Below are positions 8,912 through 17,292 of a DNA stretch of 64,000 bases, piece by piece. The notes beneath the pieces are model-generated. The model was not told where the DNA came from. It worked only from the letters and a program-made list of their open reading frames with translations, and searched no databases. This DNA comes from Frigoribacterium faeni (GTDB taxonomy: Bacteria; Actinomycetota; Actinomycetes; Actinomycetales; Microbacteriaceae): the NCBI RefSeq assembly GCF_007988805.1, contig NZ_BJUV01000010.1, positions 39,790 to 103,789 on the forward strand, read 5' to 3'. The first letter of the stretch is position 1; every line of letters starts with the position of its first letter. A program made the translations under genes and the position numbers.

Positions 8912-9699
8912 GCGCCGTGATCGAGCTGGACGACGTCTCGCGCGAGTACGGTCGGCCCCCGACCACCGCCTTGTCGTCCGTCTCCCTGCGCGTCGACCGC
9001 GGCGAGCTCGTCGCGATCGTCGGCCCCTCCGGCTCGGGCAAGTCGACGCTGCTGAACATCCTCGGCACCCTCGACCGGCCCAGCTCGGGCACCGTGCTCG
9101 TCGACGGCGTCGATGTCGCCGCGCAGAGCGATCGCGAGCTGTCCGCCCTGCGCGCGCACCGCATCGGCTTCGTGTTCCAGCAGTTCCACCTCAGCGAGGG
9201 CGTCAGCGCCACCGACAACGTCGCGAACGGCCTGCTCTACGCCGGGGTCCCGCTGCGGCGGCGTCGAGCGCGGGCCCGCGAGGCGCTCGAGCGCGTCGGG
9301 TTGGGCCACCGCCTGACCCATCGGCCGAACCAGCTCTCCGGCGGCGAGCGCCAGCGGGTCGCGATCGCCCGGGCCGTCGTGCACCGGCCCGCGCTGCTGC
9401 TGGCCGACGAGCCGACCGGCAACCTCGACACGAGGGCCGGCGAGGGCATCGTGTCGCTGCTCGGCGAGCTGCACGCCGAGGGCACCTCGATCGTCGTGAT
9501 CACCCACGACGTCGAGCTCGCCGAGCGGCTGCCCCGGCGCGTGACGATCCGCGACGGTCGGCTCGTGCACGACAGCGCGGACCCCGACGGGACGGGCCGA
9601 GGAGGCGCGGGTCGCGACGACCGCGCGGCCCCGGCGAGCGCCGACCCGCGACCCGACACCGGCCACGCGGACACGACCCTCGCGGCGGCGACCTCATGA
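8908..9699 (+). CDS. ABC transporter ATP-binding protein (MacB/LolD type)
   Basis: A 263-residue ATPase with Walker [10 protein letters not shown] (about 37-45), Q-loop VFQQFHL, signature LSGGERQRV, Walker [13 protein letters not shown] and switch histidine in VITHD. These are typical of the MacB/LolD/FtsE subgroup that works with FtsX-fold permeases. A charged tail of about 45 residues with Ala, Arg and Asp follows the ATPase core and carries one copy of the dispersed 12-base motif. It is coupled by ATGA overlaps to the adaptor upstream and the permease downstream. The complex probably exports a peptide, lipid or drug to the cell surface. If the adaptor is truly broken, the system may be partly defective. 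Confidence 0.95.
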   Translation: MSAVIELDDVSREYGRPPTTALSSVSLRVDRGELVAIVGPSGSGKSTLLNILGTLDRPSSGTVLVDGVDVAAQSDRELSALRAHRIGFVFQQFHLSEGVSATDNVANGLLYAGVPLRRRRARAREALERVGLGHRLTHRPNQLSGGERQRVAIARAVVHRPALLLADEPTGNLDTRAGEGIVSLLGELHAEGTSIVVITHDVELAERLPRRVTIRDGRLVHDSADPDGTGRGGAGRDDRAAPASADPRPDTGHADTTLAAATS

Positions 9700-10889
9700 C
9701 GGCCTCGACGACGCGCTCGCGCCTCCTCGGCTCGGACGTCGCTCGACTGGGCGTGTCGGGGCTGGTGTCGCGACCGACCAGGGCGGTGCTGTCGGCGCTC
9801 GGCATCGCGATCGGCATCGCGGCGATGATCGCCGTGGTGGGCATCTCGACGTCGAGCCGGGCGGAGCTCGCGGCGACCCTCGACGAGCTCGGCACGAACC
9901 TGCTCTCCGCCTCGCAGGGGAAGGACGTGTTCGGCGAGGCCGTCGACCTGCCGCTGACCGCGGAAGCGTCGGTCGGCCGGACCCGGGGGGTCGAGTCGGC
10001 GGCGACGACCGGCACGGTGGCCGACACCGGCGTCTACCGCAGCAGCGCGATCCCCGCGGGCAACACGAACGGCATCACCGTGCGCTCGGCGTCGCCCACG
10101 CTGCTCGAGGTGCTCGACGCCTCGGTGGCGGAGGGCGTCTGGCTGACCGAGGGCACGGCGCGGTACCCCGTGGTCGTGCTCGGCGCCGAGGCGGCGGCAC
10201 GGCTGGGCGTCACCGAGCCCGGGAGGCACGTGCTGATCGGCGGGTCCGCCTTCGTGGTCGCGGGCATCCTCGAGCCGGTCCCGCTCGCGGCCGAGATCGA
10301 CTCGTCGGCGCTGATCGGCGAGGAGGCCGCGGAGGCGCTGGCCGGATCCCCCGTGCACCCCACCTCGGTCTACGTGCGCGCCGACCCCGACCGGGTCGAG
10401 CAGGTGCGAGATCTGCTGGCGCGGGCGATCCAGCCGAAGAACCCGACCGAGGTCGAGGTGACGCGGCCGTCCGACGCCCTGGCGGCGCAGCAGGCGGCCG
10501 ACCAGGCGTTCACCGGGCTGCTCGTCGGCCTGGGCGGGGTGGCGCTGCTGGTCGGCGGGATCGGCGTGGCGAACACGATGGTGATCTCGGTGCTCGAGCG
10601 GCGCCGCGAGATCGGGCTGCGGCGCGCGCTCGGGGCCACGAGGGCGCACATCCGGCGGCAGTTCCTGGCCGAGGCGCTGTTCCTGTCGCTGCTCGGAGGG
10701 GTGGCGGGCGTGCTGCTCGGGGTGGCGGTCACCGCGCTGTTCGCCGCCCTGCGGGGCTGGCCGCCGGCGATCCCGCCGGTGGTGCTCGTCGCCGGACTCG
10801 TCGCGACGCTCGTGATCGGCGCGCTGGCCGGGCTGTGGCCCGCGGTGCGGGCGGCGCGGATCCCGCCGACCGAGGCGCTGCAGTCGTGA
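9696..10889 (+). CDS. ABC transporter permease, MacB/FtsX fold
   Basis: A 397-residue permease. An N-terminal helix (about 30-52, in [21 protein letters not shown]) is followed by a large extracytoplasmic MacB_PCD domain (about 55-265) and three C-terminal helices of the FtsX domain. The conserved stretch [19 protein letters not shown] lies between the second and third helices. It is the last gene of the operon and overlaps the ATPase gene by four bases. A short gap of ten bases separates it from the convergent aldo/keto reductase. It would form a homodimer with two ATPase subunits. Confidence 0.93.
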   Translation: MTASTTRSRLLGSDVARLGVSGLVSRPTRAVLSALGIAIGIAAMIAVVGISTSSRAELAATLDELGTNLLSASQGKDVFGEAVDLPLTAEASVGRTRGVESAATTGTVADTGVYRSSAIPAGNTNGITVRSASPTLLEVLDASVAEGVWLTEGTARYPVVVLGAEAAARLGVTEPGRHVLIGGSAFVVAGILEPVPLAAEIDSSALIGEEAAEALAGSPVHPTSVYVRADPDRVEQVRDLLARAIQPKNPTEVEVTRPSDALAAQQAADQAFTGLLVGLGGVALLVGGIGVANTMVISVLERRREIGLRRALGATRAHIRRQFLAEALFLSLLGGVAGVLLGVAVTALFAALRGWPPAIPPVVLVAGLVATLVIGALAGLWPAVRAARIPPTEALQS

Positions 10890-10899
10890 GGCGCGGGCC

Positions 10900-11868
10900 T
10901 CACCACCAGAAGGGCTCCTGCGGGCGGTAGTGCTCCTCGAGGCGGCGGACGTCGTCGTCGGTCAGCTCGACGTCGAGGGCGGCCACGGCGTCGGCCAGAT
11001 GGTGGGGCTTCGTCGCACCGACGATCGGAGCCGAGACGACGGGGTTGCGCAGCACCCACGCCACCGCGATGCGGGCCATCGGGACGTCGTGCTCGGCGGC
11101 GACCTGCTCGACGGCGTCGATGATGGGGCCGTCCTCGGCGGCGTCGAACGCCTTCGCGACCTCGTCGACCGCCGACCGCTCGGTGTCCACGCCGCGCGGG
11201 CGCGTCAGCCGGCCCTTGCCCTGGGGCGAGTACGGGACGAGCCCGACGCCGAGGTCGGCGCAGAGCGGGATCATCTCGCGCTCCTCCTCGCGCTTGAGCA
11301 GGTTGTACTGGTCCTGCATGGTCGAGAACGGGGTCCAGCCGCCGACCGCGGCGGCCGTCTGCAGCTTCGCGAACTGCCAGGCGAACATGCTCGACGCGCC
11401 CGTGTACCGGACCTTGCCGGCCCTGACCAGGTCGTGGAGCGCCTCCATCGTCTCCTCCACCGGTGTCTCGGGGTCGAAGCGATGGATCTGATAGAGGTCG
11501 ATGTGGTCGGTGCCGAGGCGCGTGAGCGAGGCGTCGACCTGCTCGAGGATCGCCTTGCGCGACAGCCCCGAACCGCCGGGGCCGTCGTGCATCCGACCGC
11601 TCACCTTGGTGGCGAGCACGATGTCCTCGCGTCGGGAGTACTCGCGCATCGCGCGGCCGACGAACTCCTCGCTCGTGCCCTGCTGGTAGACGTTCGCGGT
11701 ATCCCAGAAGGTCACGCCGAGCTCGACGGCCTGGCGGAAGAACGGCCCCGACGCCGCCTCGTCGAGCGTCCAGGCGTGCATGCCGCGCGTGGGATCGCCG
11801 TAGCTCATGCAGCCGAGGCCGATGCGGCTGACGCGCAGGCCGGTGGTGCCGAGACGTCCGTACTTCAT
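10900..11868 (-). CDS. Aldo/keto reductase
   Basis: A 322-residue NADPH-dependent oxidoreductase of the AKR (voltage-gated-channel beta-subunit-like) group. The tetrad residues are Asp and Tyr in FWDTANVYQQG, Lys in VLATKVSG and His in QIHRFD. The late motif VAWVLRNPVVSAPIVGA supports the cofactor site. The start overlaps the stop of the XRE regulator gene by four bases, so it is co-transcribed with its likely regulator. The natural substrate is not predictable; relatives reduce aldehydes or detoxify carbonyls. Confidence 0.92.
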   Translation of the reverse strand: MKYGRLGTTGLRVSRIGLGCMSYGDPTRGMHAWTLDEAASGPFFRQAVELGVTFWDTANVYQQGTSEEFVGRAMREYSRREDIVLATKVSGRMHDGPGGSGLSRKAILEQVDASLTRLGTDHIDLYQIHRFDPETPVEETMEALHDLVRAGKVRYTGASSMFAWQFAKLQTAAAVGGWTPFSTMQDQYNLLKREEEREMIPLCADLGVGLVPYSPQGKGRLTRPRGVDTERSAVDEVAKAFDAAEDGPIIDAVEQVAAEHDVPMARIAVAWVLRNPVVSAPIVGATKPHHLADAVAALDVELTDDDVRRLEEHYRPQEPFWW

Positions 11869-12815
11869 GCTCGTGGCTCCTTCGTGGAGGGGGTCGGGGA
11901 CGGGGCCGACGCGGCGTGCGGGTCGGAGGCGTCGACCGGGTGGGCGGCCTCGGAACCGGCGTGCGCGGCGTCGGGCGCGGCCCAGCTGGCGAGGAGGCGG
12001 AGGCGCTCCTCGGTGGGCGAGCCGGGCTCGGCGCTGTAGATCAGGAAGTTCAGACCCGGGCGGTCCATCGGCTCCATGGCCTCGTAGACCATGTCGAGTC
12101 GACCGACGACCGGGTGGTGGAACCGCTTCTGACCCGACGAGTGGTGGCGCACCTCGTGGGCGCCCCAGCGCACCCGGAACTCGTCGCTGCGGGTGGACAG
12201 CTCGCCGACGAGATCCTGCAGGGCCCGGTCGTGGGGGTCGCGGCCGGCTTCGGTGCGGAGGATGGCGACGTTGATGTCGGCGGCGACCGACCACGACGGG
12301 TAGAAGGCCTCGGCGAGCTCGCGCTGGAGGAAGACGAAGCGCGCGAGGTTGACGGGCCGCTCGTCGAGGGCGTAGAGGTCGCTGTACAGGGCGCGGAAGA
12401 GGGCGTTCTCGGCGAGGACGTCCATGCGGCCGTTGCGGACGAAGGCGGGACCGGTGGTGACGGCGTCGAGCACGAGCTGCATGCTGCGCGACACGGCCTC
12501 GGGTGCGCGGCGCCGGCGGGAGCGGACCGGAGACTCGTTGGCGGCCCGGGCGAGGTCGGCGAGGTGCGACCGCTCGGCGTCGTCGAGCAGCAGGGCGTCG
12601 GCGATCGCGTCGAGCACCGTGTCGGACACTCCGCCGAGACGCCCGCGCTCGAGGCGCGTGTAGTACTCGACGCTGACGCCGGCGAGCAGGGCGACCTCGT
12701 TGCGGCGGAGCCCGGGCACGCGCCTCCCCGGCCCGCCCGGCAGCTCCACCTGCTCGGGGCGGATGCGTGCACGACGGCTGGTGAGGAAGTCGCGGATCTC
12801 GCTCTCGGTGTCCAT
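11865..12815 (-). CDS. XRE-family regulator with MmyB-like ligand domain
   Basis: A 316-residue regulator. The N-terminal helix-turn-helix is in LRRNEVALLAGVSVEYYTRLERG (about 37-59). A MmyB-like C-terminal domain follows (about 105-280), with LAENALFRALY, NLARFVFL and VGRLDMVYEAM, a fold that often binds fatty acids or small hydrophobic ligands. The tail (from about 280) is Ala/Ser/Pro rich. The family is usually adjacent to a reductase gene that it represses, as here (ATGA overlap with the aldo/keto reductase). Confidence 0.92.
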   Translation of the reverse strand: MDTESEIRDFLTSRRARIRPEQVELPGGPGRRVPGLRRNEVALLAGVSVEYYTRLERGRLGGVSDTVLDAIADALLLDDAERSHLADLARAANESPVRSRRRRAPEAVSRSMQLVLDAVTTGPAFVRNGRMDVLAENALFRALYSDLYALDERPVNLARFVFLQRELAEAFYPSWSVAADINVAILRTEAGRDPHDRALQDLVGELSTRSDEFRVRWGAHEVRHHSSGQKRFHHPVVGRLDMVYEAMEPMDRPGLNFLIYSAEPGSPTEERLRLLASWAAPDAAHAGSEAAHPVDASDPHAASAPSPTPSTKEPRA

Positions 12816-12923
12816 GCGTCCACGGTAGGGCGACGCGCCGCCGCGTGGGATGCCCTGGCGGTGACCCTCAGGAGGCGCGGGGCGTGTCGTGCCGGCCCGC
12901 GCCTCCCGCGTGCGGTCGCGCCC

Positions 12924-13796
12924 TCAGCCGAGCAGGGTCGCGCGTCGGCTGCGGGCCCAGTCGGCCACCGACCGGGCGGGCCGGCCGGTGAGGCGCTCGA
13001 CCTCGTCGGTCCGGACGTCGATGCCGTCGAGGCCGCGGCGGGCGACCCGGCCGAACTGCTGACGGAGCCCCTCGGCCTGCCAGGCCGGCACGCCGTTCAC
13101 CCGCAGGACGGCCGCGAAGGCCCGGCTCGGCAGATGGACGTAGCGGACGGCCCGGTCGAGGCCGGTCGACAGGGCACGGGCCAGGCCTCGGCCGTCGAGC
13201 AGCTCGGGACCGGTGATGAGGGGCTCGGCGCCGTCGTGGACGGCGTCCTGCAGCACCCGCGAGACGACCCGGGCGATGTCGGCGGTGTCGATCCAGGGGA
13301 TGACTCCGCGACCCATGGTCTGCGGCAGGAACCCGCGCCGGATCGCCGGCGCCGACGACTCGAGGTTGGTCAGGAAGCCGGAGGGACGCACGAGGGTGAA
13401 GGCCAGGCCGCTCGCTCTCACCTGCTCGTCGATCCGCCAGATGGCGTGGGCCCAGGGCAGGGGCGAGTGCTCGGCCGCGTCGGCCCCCGAGAGGTGGACG
13501 AGGGCGCGGACGCCGGCATCGCGAGCGGCCCGGACGCCGTTCGCGCCGTGCTCGGCCTGCCGCCGGGTGGCCGCCGTGACGAGGAACAGCTGGTCGACCC
13601 CGTCGAGGGCGCGGGTCAGCGCGGCTCGATCGCCGAGGTCGGCGACTCGGGCGTCGACGCCGTCGGACCGCAGGGCCTCGGCCTGCTCCGGCCGTCGCAC
13701 GATCGCGCGGACGGGCGCCCCCGCCTCGCGGAGGAGCCGCAGGGTCTTGCCTCCGACGTCGCCGGTCACACCGGTGAGTGCTGTCACATCCGCCAT
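12924..13796 (-). CDS. NmrA-like NAD(P)-binding protein
   Basis: A 290-residue Rossmann protein beginning with the glycine motif TGVTGDVGGKTLRLL (about 6-20). AIVRRPEQAEAL and FLVTAATRRQ are typical of NmrA/atypical SDR proteins that lack the SDR catalytic triad. It may act as an NAD(P)H-dependent quinone/carbonyl reductase or a redox sensor. ATG 13796 is preferred because GGAGG precedes it by four bases; an ATG at 13814 is possible. It is divergent from a MarR gene with one palindromic operator between them, so MarR probably represses it. Confidence 0.87.
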   Translation of the reverse strand: MADVTALTGVTGDVGGKTLRLLREAGAPVRAIVRRPEQAEALRSDGVDARVADLGDRAALTRALDGVDQLFLVTAATRRQAEHGANGVRAARDAGVRALVHLSGADAAEHSPLPWAHAIWRIDEQVRASGLAFTLVRPSGFLTNLESSAPAIRRGFLPQTMGRGVIPWIDTADIARVVSRVLQDAVHDGAEPLITGPELLDGRGLARALSTGLDRAVRYVHLPSRAFAAVLRVNGVPAWQAEGLRQQFGRVARRGLDGIDVRTDEVERLTGRPARSVADWARSRRATLLG

Positions 13797-13806
13797 CGCG
13801 CCTCCA

Positions 13807-13826
13807 AGTATCAACTAACTGATACT
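13807..13826. promoter_or_regulatory. Palindromic operator between nmrA-like and marR genes
   Basis: AGTATCA and TGATACT form a perfect 7-base inverted repeat around ACTAAC. It lies in the 56-base gap between two divergent start codons, as expected for a MarR-family operator repressing both directions. The binding protein is inferred from position. Confidence 0.65.
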
Positions 13827-13852
13827 GAACCCTACGCCACTACGATCGATGC

Positions 13853-14368
13853 ATGTCCGCGCCGTCCTCCCCGTCCCGTGCCGACGTCGACGGCATCGCC
13901 GCCTGGACGGTCATCCGTGCGGCGCGCGAGCTGGCCCGTCGACTCGCGGTCGAGCTGGAGCCGCTGGGGCTGAGCCCGGTCGAGTTCGGAGTCCTGGCGC
14001 AGCTGGCCGCAGCCGAGGGTCCGGGCCAGGCGGACGGGCCGGGCCAGGCGGACGGGCCAGGCCAGGCCGGCGGGCTCAGTCAGGCCGATCTCGCGCGGGC
14101 CGTCGGAGTGCGACCGCAGAGCATGACGACGCTCGTGGCGGGGCTGACCGGCCGCGCCCTCGTCGAGCGGAAGGGCGTCCCGGGCCGAGGCCGGCATTCG
14201 CGCCTCGGTCTGACCGATGAGGGCCGGGCCCTGCTCGCCGACGCCTGGCCCCTGGTCGTCGCCAGCCGAGGCTGGTTCGCCGGCGACGCCGCGCAGGCCG
14301 ACGCGGTGGTGGCCGCACTGCACCCCTTGCTCGGGAGCGCCCGCGGCGGTGTCGACGAGGTGCCCTGA
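13853..14368 (+). CDS. MarR-family transcriptional regulator with an internal GPGQAD repeat
   Basis: A 171-residue winged-helix regulator. The recognition helix region LSQADLARAVGVRPQSMTTLVAGLTGRALVERK (about 76-108) and wing GRGRHSRLGLTDEGRALL are standard for MarR. Between helix 2 and the recognition region the peptide GPGQAD occurs twice and a third copy has decayed (GPGQAG), coded by a 15-base tandem repeat at about 14021-14075. This lengthens a loop that is short in other members. It is divergent from an NmrA-like gene and probably represses it through the shared palindrome. Confidence 0.88.
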   Translation: MSAPSSPSRADVDGIAAWTVIRAARELARRLAVELEPLGLSPVEFGVLAQLAAAEGPGQADGPGQADGPGQAGGLSQADLARAVGVRPQSMTTLVAGLTGRALVERKGVPGRGRHSRLGLTDEGRALLADAWPLVVASRGWFAGDAAQADAVVAALHPLLGSARGGVDEVP

Positions 14369-14453
14369 CGCCGACCTCGTGGCCCGGGCCGAGCTGCGAC
14401 CGTCGAATCGACGGGCCGCCGGGTCAGGGCCCGCTGAGTCAGGGCCCGCCGGG

Positions 14454-15320
14454 TCAGGGCCCGCCGTCTCCGGCCTTCGGCGTCGAGCGCACATGGACGG
14501 TCGGGCTGAAGACGACGCCGCGGGGTGCGGGGACGGTCACGTACGGACGGGCGTCGGATCCCGCCCGACGGCCGTAGGTCATCACGTGGCGCGGGACGAA
14601 CTCGCGGTCGTCGGCCAGCGGGTAGTAGCCCCGGTGCTCCTTCCGGATGAGGACGGCGAGACCGTCCGCCGCACCGTCGAAGACGAGCATGGTGCCGCCG
14701 AGTGAGGTCGGCCGGGTCGCGACGACGCGACCCCAGACGATGAGCTGTCCGCCGGCGAACCGCGCGGCCGTCGCCTCGGCGGCCGGGACGATGAGATCGC
14801 CGCCGGGCATCCACGGGCCGCCCGGCAGGGCCGCCTCGACCGGGAGGTCTCCGGCGAGCGCGGCGTCGAGGAACGCGGAGAGCGAGTGCGGATCCTCCGT
14901 GGGGCGCGGGGGCGCCGAGCGGTCGACTGCGGAGCGGCGGGTCCGGTCGCCGGGGACGGAGTCGTCGGGCCGGCGGCGGCCGTCCGGCCCCTGGCGCGGC
15001 TCGTCGTCGTCGAGCCGGAGCCGCCATCTCGTGGCCCGGGGGCCCTGGGCGACGACGTGGCCGCGATCGCCCGGCGCGTCGGCGGAGCGGAGGGAGCTCC
15101 TGCTGCAGGAGTCGATGTGCGTGCCGGCGAAGTACGGCGCCACGAGCTCGCTCTCGAGGGCCCGGGCCGTGAGCGGGCGCCGGCACTCGACCCCGTCGGG
15201 CGTGGCGCCGGCGCACCGCCATCCGGCCTTCGGCAGCCCCTCGCGCGCGACCTGCGCGATGGTCACGACCTCGTCGCGGGCGTCCAACGCCTCGTCATGC
15301 ACCACGCGCCTCCCCGTCAT
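14454..15320 (-). CDS. Hypothetical protein with CCHC-type cluster and possible OB fold
   Basis: I do not recognise this 288-residue protein. The N-terminal third has a possible metal site, RCAGATPDGVECRR followed by AGTHIDSCSR (C-x9-C ... H-x3-C), reminiscent of zinc ribbons. A low-complexity charged linker (about 85-150) leads to a strand-rich C-terminal part with GGQLIVWGRVVATRP and TMLVFDGAADGLAVLI, which looks like an OB fold. The ATG at 15320 is preferred (GAGG five bases upstream) over a GTG at 15341. The 41-base tandem repeats at 15418-15499 lie directly upstream and may contain its promoter or operator. A nucleic-acid role is only a guess. Confidence 0.6.
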   Translation of the reverse strand: MTGRRVVHDEALDARDEVVTIAQVAREGLPKAGWRCAGATPDGVECRRPLTARALESELVAPYFAGTHIDSCSRSSLRSADAPGDRGHVVAQGPRATRWRLRLDDDEPRQGPDGRRRPDDSVPGDRTRRSAVDRSAPPRPTEDPHSLSAFLDAALAGDLPVEAALPGGPWMPGGDLIVPAAEATAARFAGGQLIVWGRVVATRPTSLGGTMLVFDGAADGLAVLIRKEHRGYYPLADDREFVPRHVMTYGRRAGSDARPYVTVPAPRGVVFSPTVHVRSTPKAGDGGP

Positions 15321-15417
15321 CGCTGCCTCAGCATGGCGCACCGGCGGCGGATGCCGCCAGCGTCGCGATCCGCGCTCAGGGTTTCCGGGCGACGCGCACG
15401 TGACGACACCCCTCTCG

Positions 15418-15520
15418 TTATTGACACTTATCCGTCTTAAGTGACAACAGCGCAGGAGTTATTGACACTTATCCGCCGTAAGTGACAACAGCGCAGGAGT
15501 TATCGACACTCATCGCCGGC
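15418..15520. repeat. 41-base tandem repeat with inverted-repeat core
   Basis: Two adjacent 41-base units (15418-15458 and 15459-15499) differ at few positions, and a third partial unit starts at 15500. Each full unit contains near-inverted arms TTGACACTTA and TAAGTGACAA around a six-base centre. The third, diverged unit is the last codons and TAA stop of the MarR gene (15500-15955). The array sits upstream of the hypothetical gene at 15320. It may be a multi-copy operator, or a recombinase core-type site. Confidence 0.85.
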
Positions 15521-15955
15521 GCCCGGCAGGACCGCGGCGAGCCGCGTGAGCACGGACCCGACCGTGTCGAGCGTCGCGTCGTCGTATCCGTCGAGCGCGG
15601 CCTCGAGCGCCGCCGTCGACGGATCGAGGAAGACGGCCGCGCGCTCTCGAGCCGCCTCGGTGCTGCGGAGCGTGACGATGCGCCGATCCCCGCTCTCGCG
15701 GCTGCGGGACGCGAGACCGCGCTCCTCGAGCCGGTTGATCAGGGCGTTCGTCGCGCCCGAGGTGAGGTCGACGCGGGAGGCGAGGCGGCTGGGCGAGAGC
15801 GGCGACCCGTCGTACTCGGCCCAGATGATCTCGCCGAGGGCGGTGCCGTCCACGGTCGGGAGGTCCATGTGGCGGGCGAGCTGCCGCGTGGACTCCTGGT
15901 AGCTGAGGGCGTAGTGGCGCAGGGCCTCGAGCGCGTGCCTCCTCGGGGTCGTCAT
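15500..15955 (-). CDS. MarR-family transcriptional regulator
   Basis: A 151-residue winged-helix protein with HTH LSPSRLASRVDLTSGATNALINRLEERGLASRSRES and wing GDRRIVTLRSTEAARERA. The start at 15955 follows AGAGGA. Its stop codon is inside a diverged copy of the 41-base tandem repeat. It is followed by the OB-fold-like hypothetical gene and preceded 45 bases upstream by the FAD monooxygenase on the same strand, which it may control. Confidence 0.88.
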   Translation of the reverse strand: MTTPRRHALEALRHYALSYQESTRQLARHMDLPTVDGTALGEIIWAEYDGSPLSPSRLASRVDLTSGATNALINRLEERGLASRSRESGDRRIVTLRSTEAARERAAVFLDPSTAALEAALDGYDDATLDTVGSVLTRLAAVLPGAGDECR

Positions 15956-16000
15956 GCTCGATCCTCTCATCGACGGGCCGGGCCGAGTGCCCGGCGCGGT

Positions 16001-17218
16001 TCAGGCGCGGAGCTGCGGGTACTCGGCCAGCGTGGGGACGTGCTTCTCGCTCGTCAGCAGGTTGGCCTGGAAGAAGGCCCGGACCGGCTTGGACGCGGTC
16101 ACGCGGTGCATGGTCCGGACCGCCGCCCGACCCGGGGCCGACGACGGATGCATCACCTTGGCCCCGCCGCGCGGCAGGCCCTGGGCGCTGTCGGCGTACC
16201 GGCGCATCTGCTGCTCGTAGCTCGAGAAGGCCCGCGCGGGCTGGTCGGGCGTGGCCGCGAGCTCGCCGGCGAGGATGTGCGCGCCGACGAGCGACAGCGT
16301 CGTCCCCATGCCGGTCGGGCCGGAGCCCCAGGCGGCGTCGCCGACGAGGGCGACGCGCCCCTTGCTCCAGGTCGACATGACGACCTGCTCCATCCGCTGC
16401 GTGTAGAACTCGTCGGGGCGGGCCGAGAAGCCGTCGAGGATGCGCTCCGTCTGCCAGCCTGCACCGCGGTAGCGCGCGCGGAGCAGCTGCAGCTGGGCGT
16501 CGACGGGCAGCTGCTCGAAGCCCATGGGCTCGGACTCGAACGACATGCTCGCGCGGATCGTGCCCTCGTTGTCCGGTCGGACGGACGCGACGCGGCCGCG
16601 GGTGCCCGTGAACCAGTCCCAGGTGTCGACGTCGTCGGGGCGGCGGTCGAGGGTGCCGTAGGTGATGCTGACGCCGAAGTCGCGCAGCTCGGTCTCGTCG
16701 GAGAAGAGGAGGCGCCGGGTGCGTGAGCTGCGCCCCTCGGCCACCAGGAGCAGGTCGAAGCGCTCCTCGGCACCGCTGTCGAACGTGACGTCGATGCCGG
16801 TGGCGTCCTGGTCGACCCCGGTGACGAAGTCGCCGTAACGGCGTTCCACCTCGGCGGGGACGATGTCGACGAGGATGCCCGCGAGGCGACCGCGCAGGAT
16901 CTCGACCTCGGCGGTCGGGCCGTCCTGTCCCTCCTCCTTGGGGAACACGGCGTAGGCGCGGCCGGTCTCGTCGACGAAGCGGGTGCCCTCCTCGCCGGTG
17001 AGGTTGGCGAGGACGGTCTCCTCGACGCCCATCCGGACGAGGATCTCGCGACCGAGACCGCGCACGTCGATGTTCTGGCCCGTCTCGCGCGGCTCGGCGG
17101 AGCGCTCGAGCAGGACGACGTCGAAGCCGGATCTCGCGAGACCCCAGGCGAGGGCGGGGCCGGCGATGCTCGCCCCGGTGACGAGGACGCGCGGAGCAGA
17201 GTTCGGGGTGGTGGGCAT
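16001..17218 (-). CDS. FAD-dependent monooxygenase (PHBH/TetX-like)
   Basis: A 405-residue flavoprotein hydroxylase. The dinucleotide site is VLVTGASIAGPALAWGLARSGFDVVLLER (about 10-38), a DG-like segment lies in LLVAEGRSSRTRRLL (about 175-190) and the FAD GD motif is VALVGDAAWGSGPTGMGTTLSLVGAHIL (about 295-322). These define the p-hydroxybenzoate-hydroxylase fold that includes TetX-like antibiotic-modifying enzymes and aromatic hydroxylases. The conserved DG usually contacts FAD; here it is EG. Its promoter region contains a perfect 27-base palindrome (17266-17292), so it is probably under repressor control, perhaps by the MarR protein encoded just downstream. Confidence 0.9.
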   Translation of the reverse strand: MPTTPNSAPRVLVTGASIAGPALAWGLARSGFDVVLLERSAEPRETGQNIDVRGLGREILVRMGVEETVLANLTGEEGTRFVDETGRAYAVFPKEEGQDGPTAEVEILRGRLAGILVDIVPAEVERRYGDFVTGVDQDATGIDVTFDSGAEERFDLLLVAEGRSSRTRRLLFSDETELRDFGVSITYGTLDRRPDDVDTWDWFTGTRGRVASVRPDNEGTIRASMSFESEPMGFEQLPVDAQLQLLRARYRGAGWQTERILDGFSARPDEFYTQRMEQVVMSTWSKGRVALVGDAAWGSGPTGMGTTLSLVGAHILAGELAATPDQPARAFSSYEQQMRRYADSAQGLPRGGAKVMHPSSAPGRAAVRTMHRVTASKPVRAFFQANLLTSEKHVPTLAEYPQLRA

Positions 17219-17265
17219 GGGGGCCTTCCGTCGGTGGTGCCGTCCGGCCACTGTATCGAGATCAC

Positions 17266-17292
17266 TTCACTGTGAAGTCACTTCACAGTGAA
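17266..17292. promoter_or_regulatory. 27-base perfect palindrome upstream of the FAD monooxygenase
   Basis: TTCACTGTGAAGT and ACTTCACAGTGAA are perfect inverted arms of 13 bases around one central C. Each arm is itself nearly palindromic. The position, about 50 bases upstream of the monooxygenase start and covering the stop codon of the AbiEii-like gene, fits an operator for a dimeric (or double-dimer) repressor. Confidence 0.75.

Noticed and set aside
15418..15499. CRISPR array
   Set aside because: The two 41-base units are directly adjacent with no spacers, and there are no cas genes.
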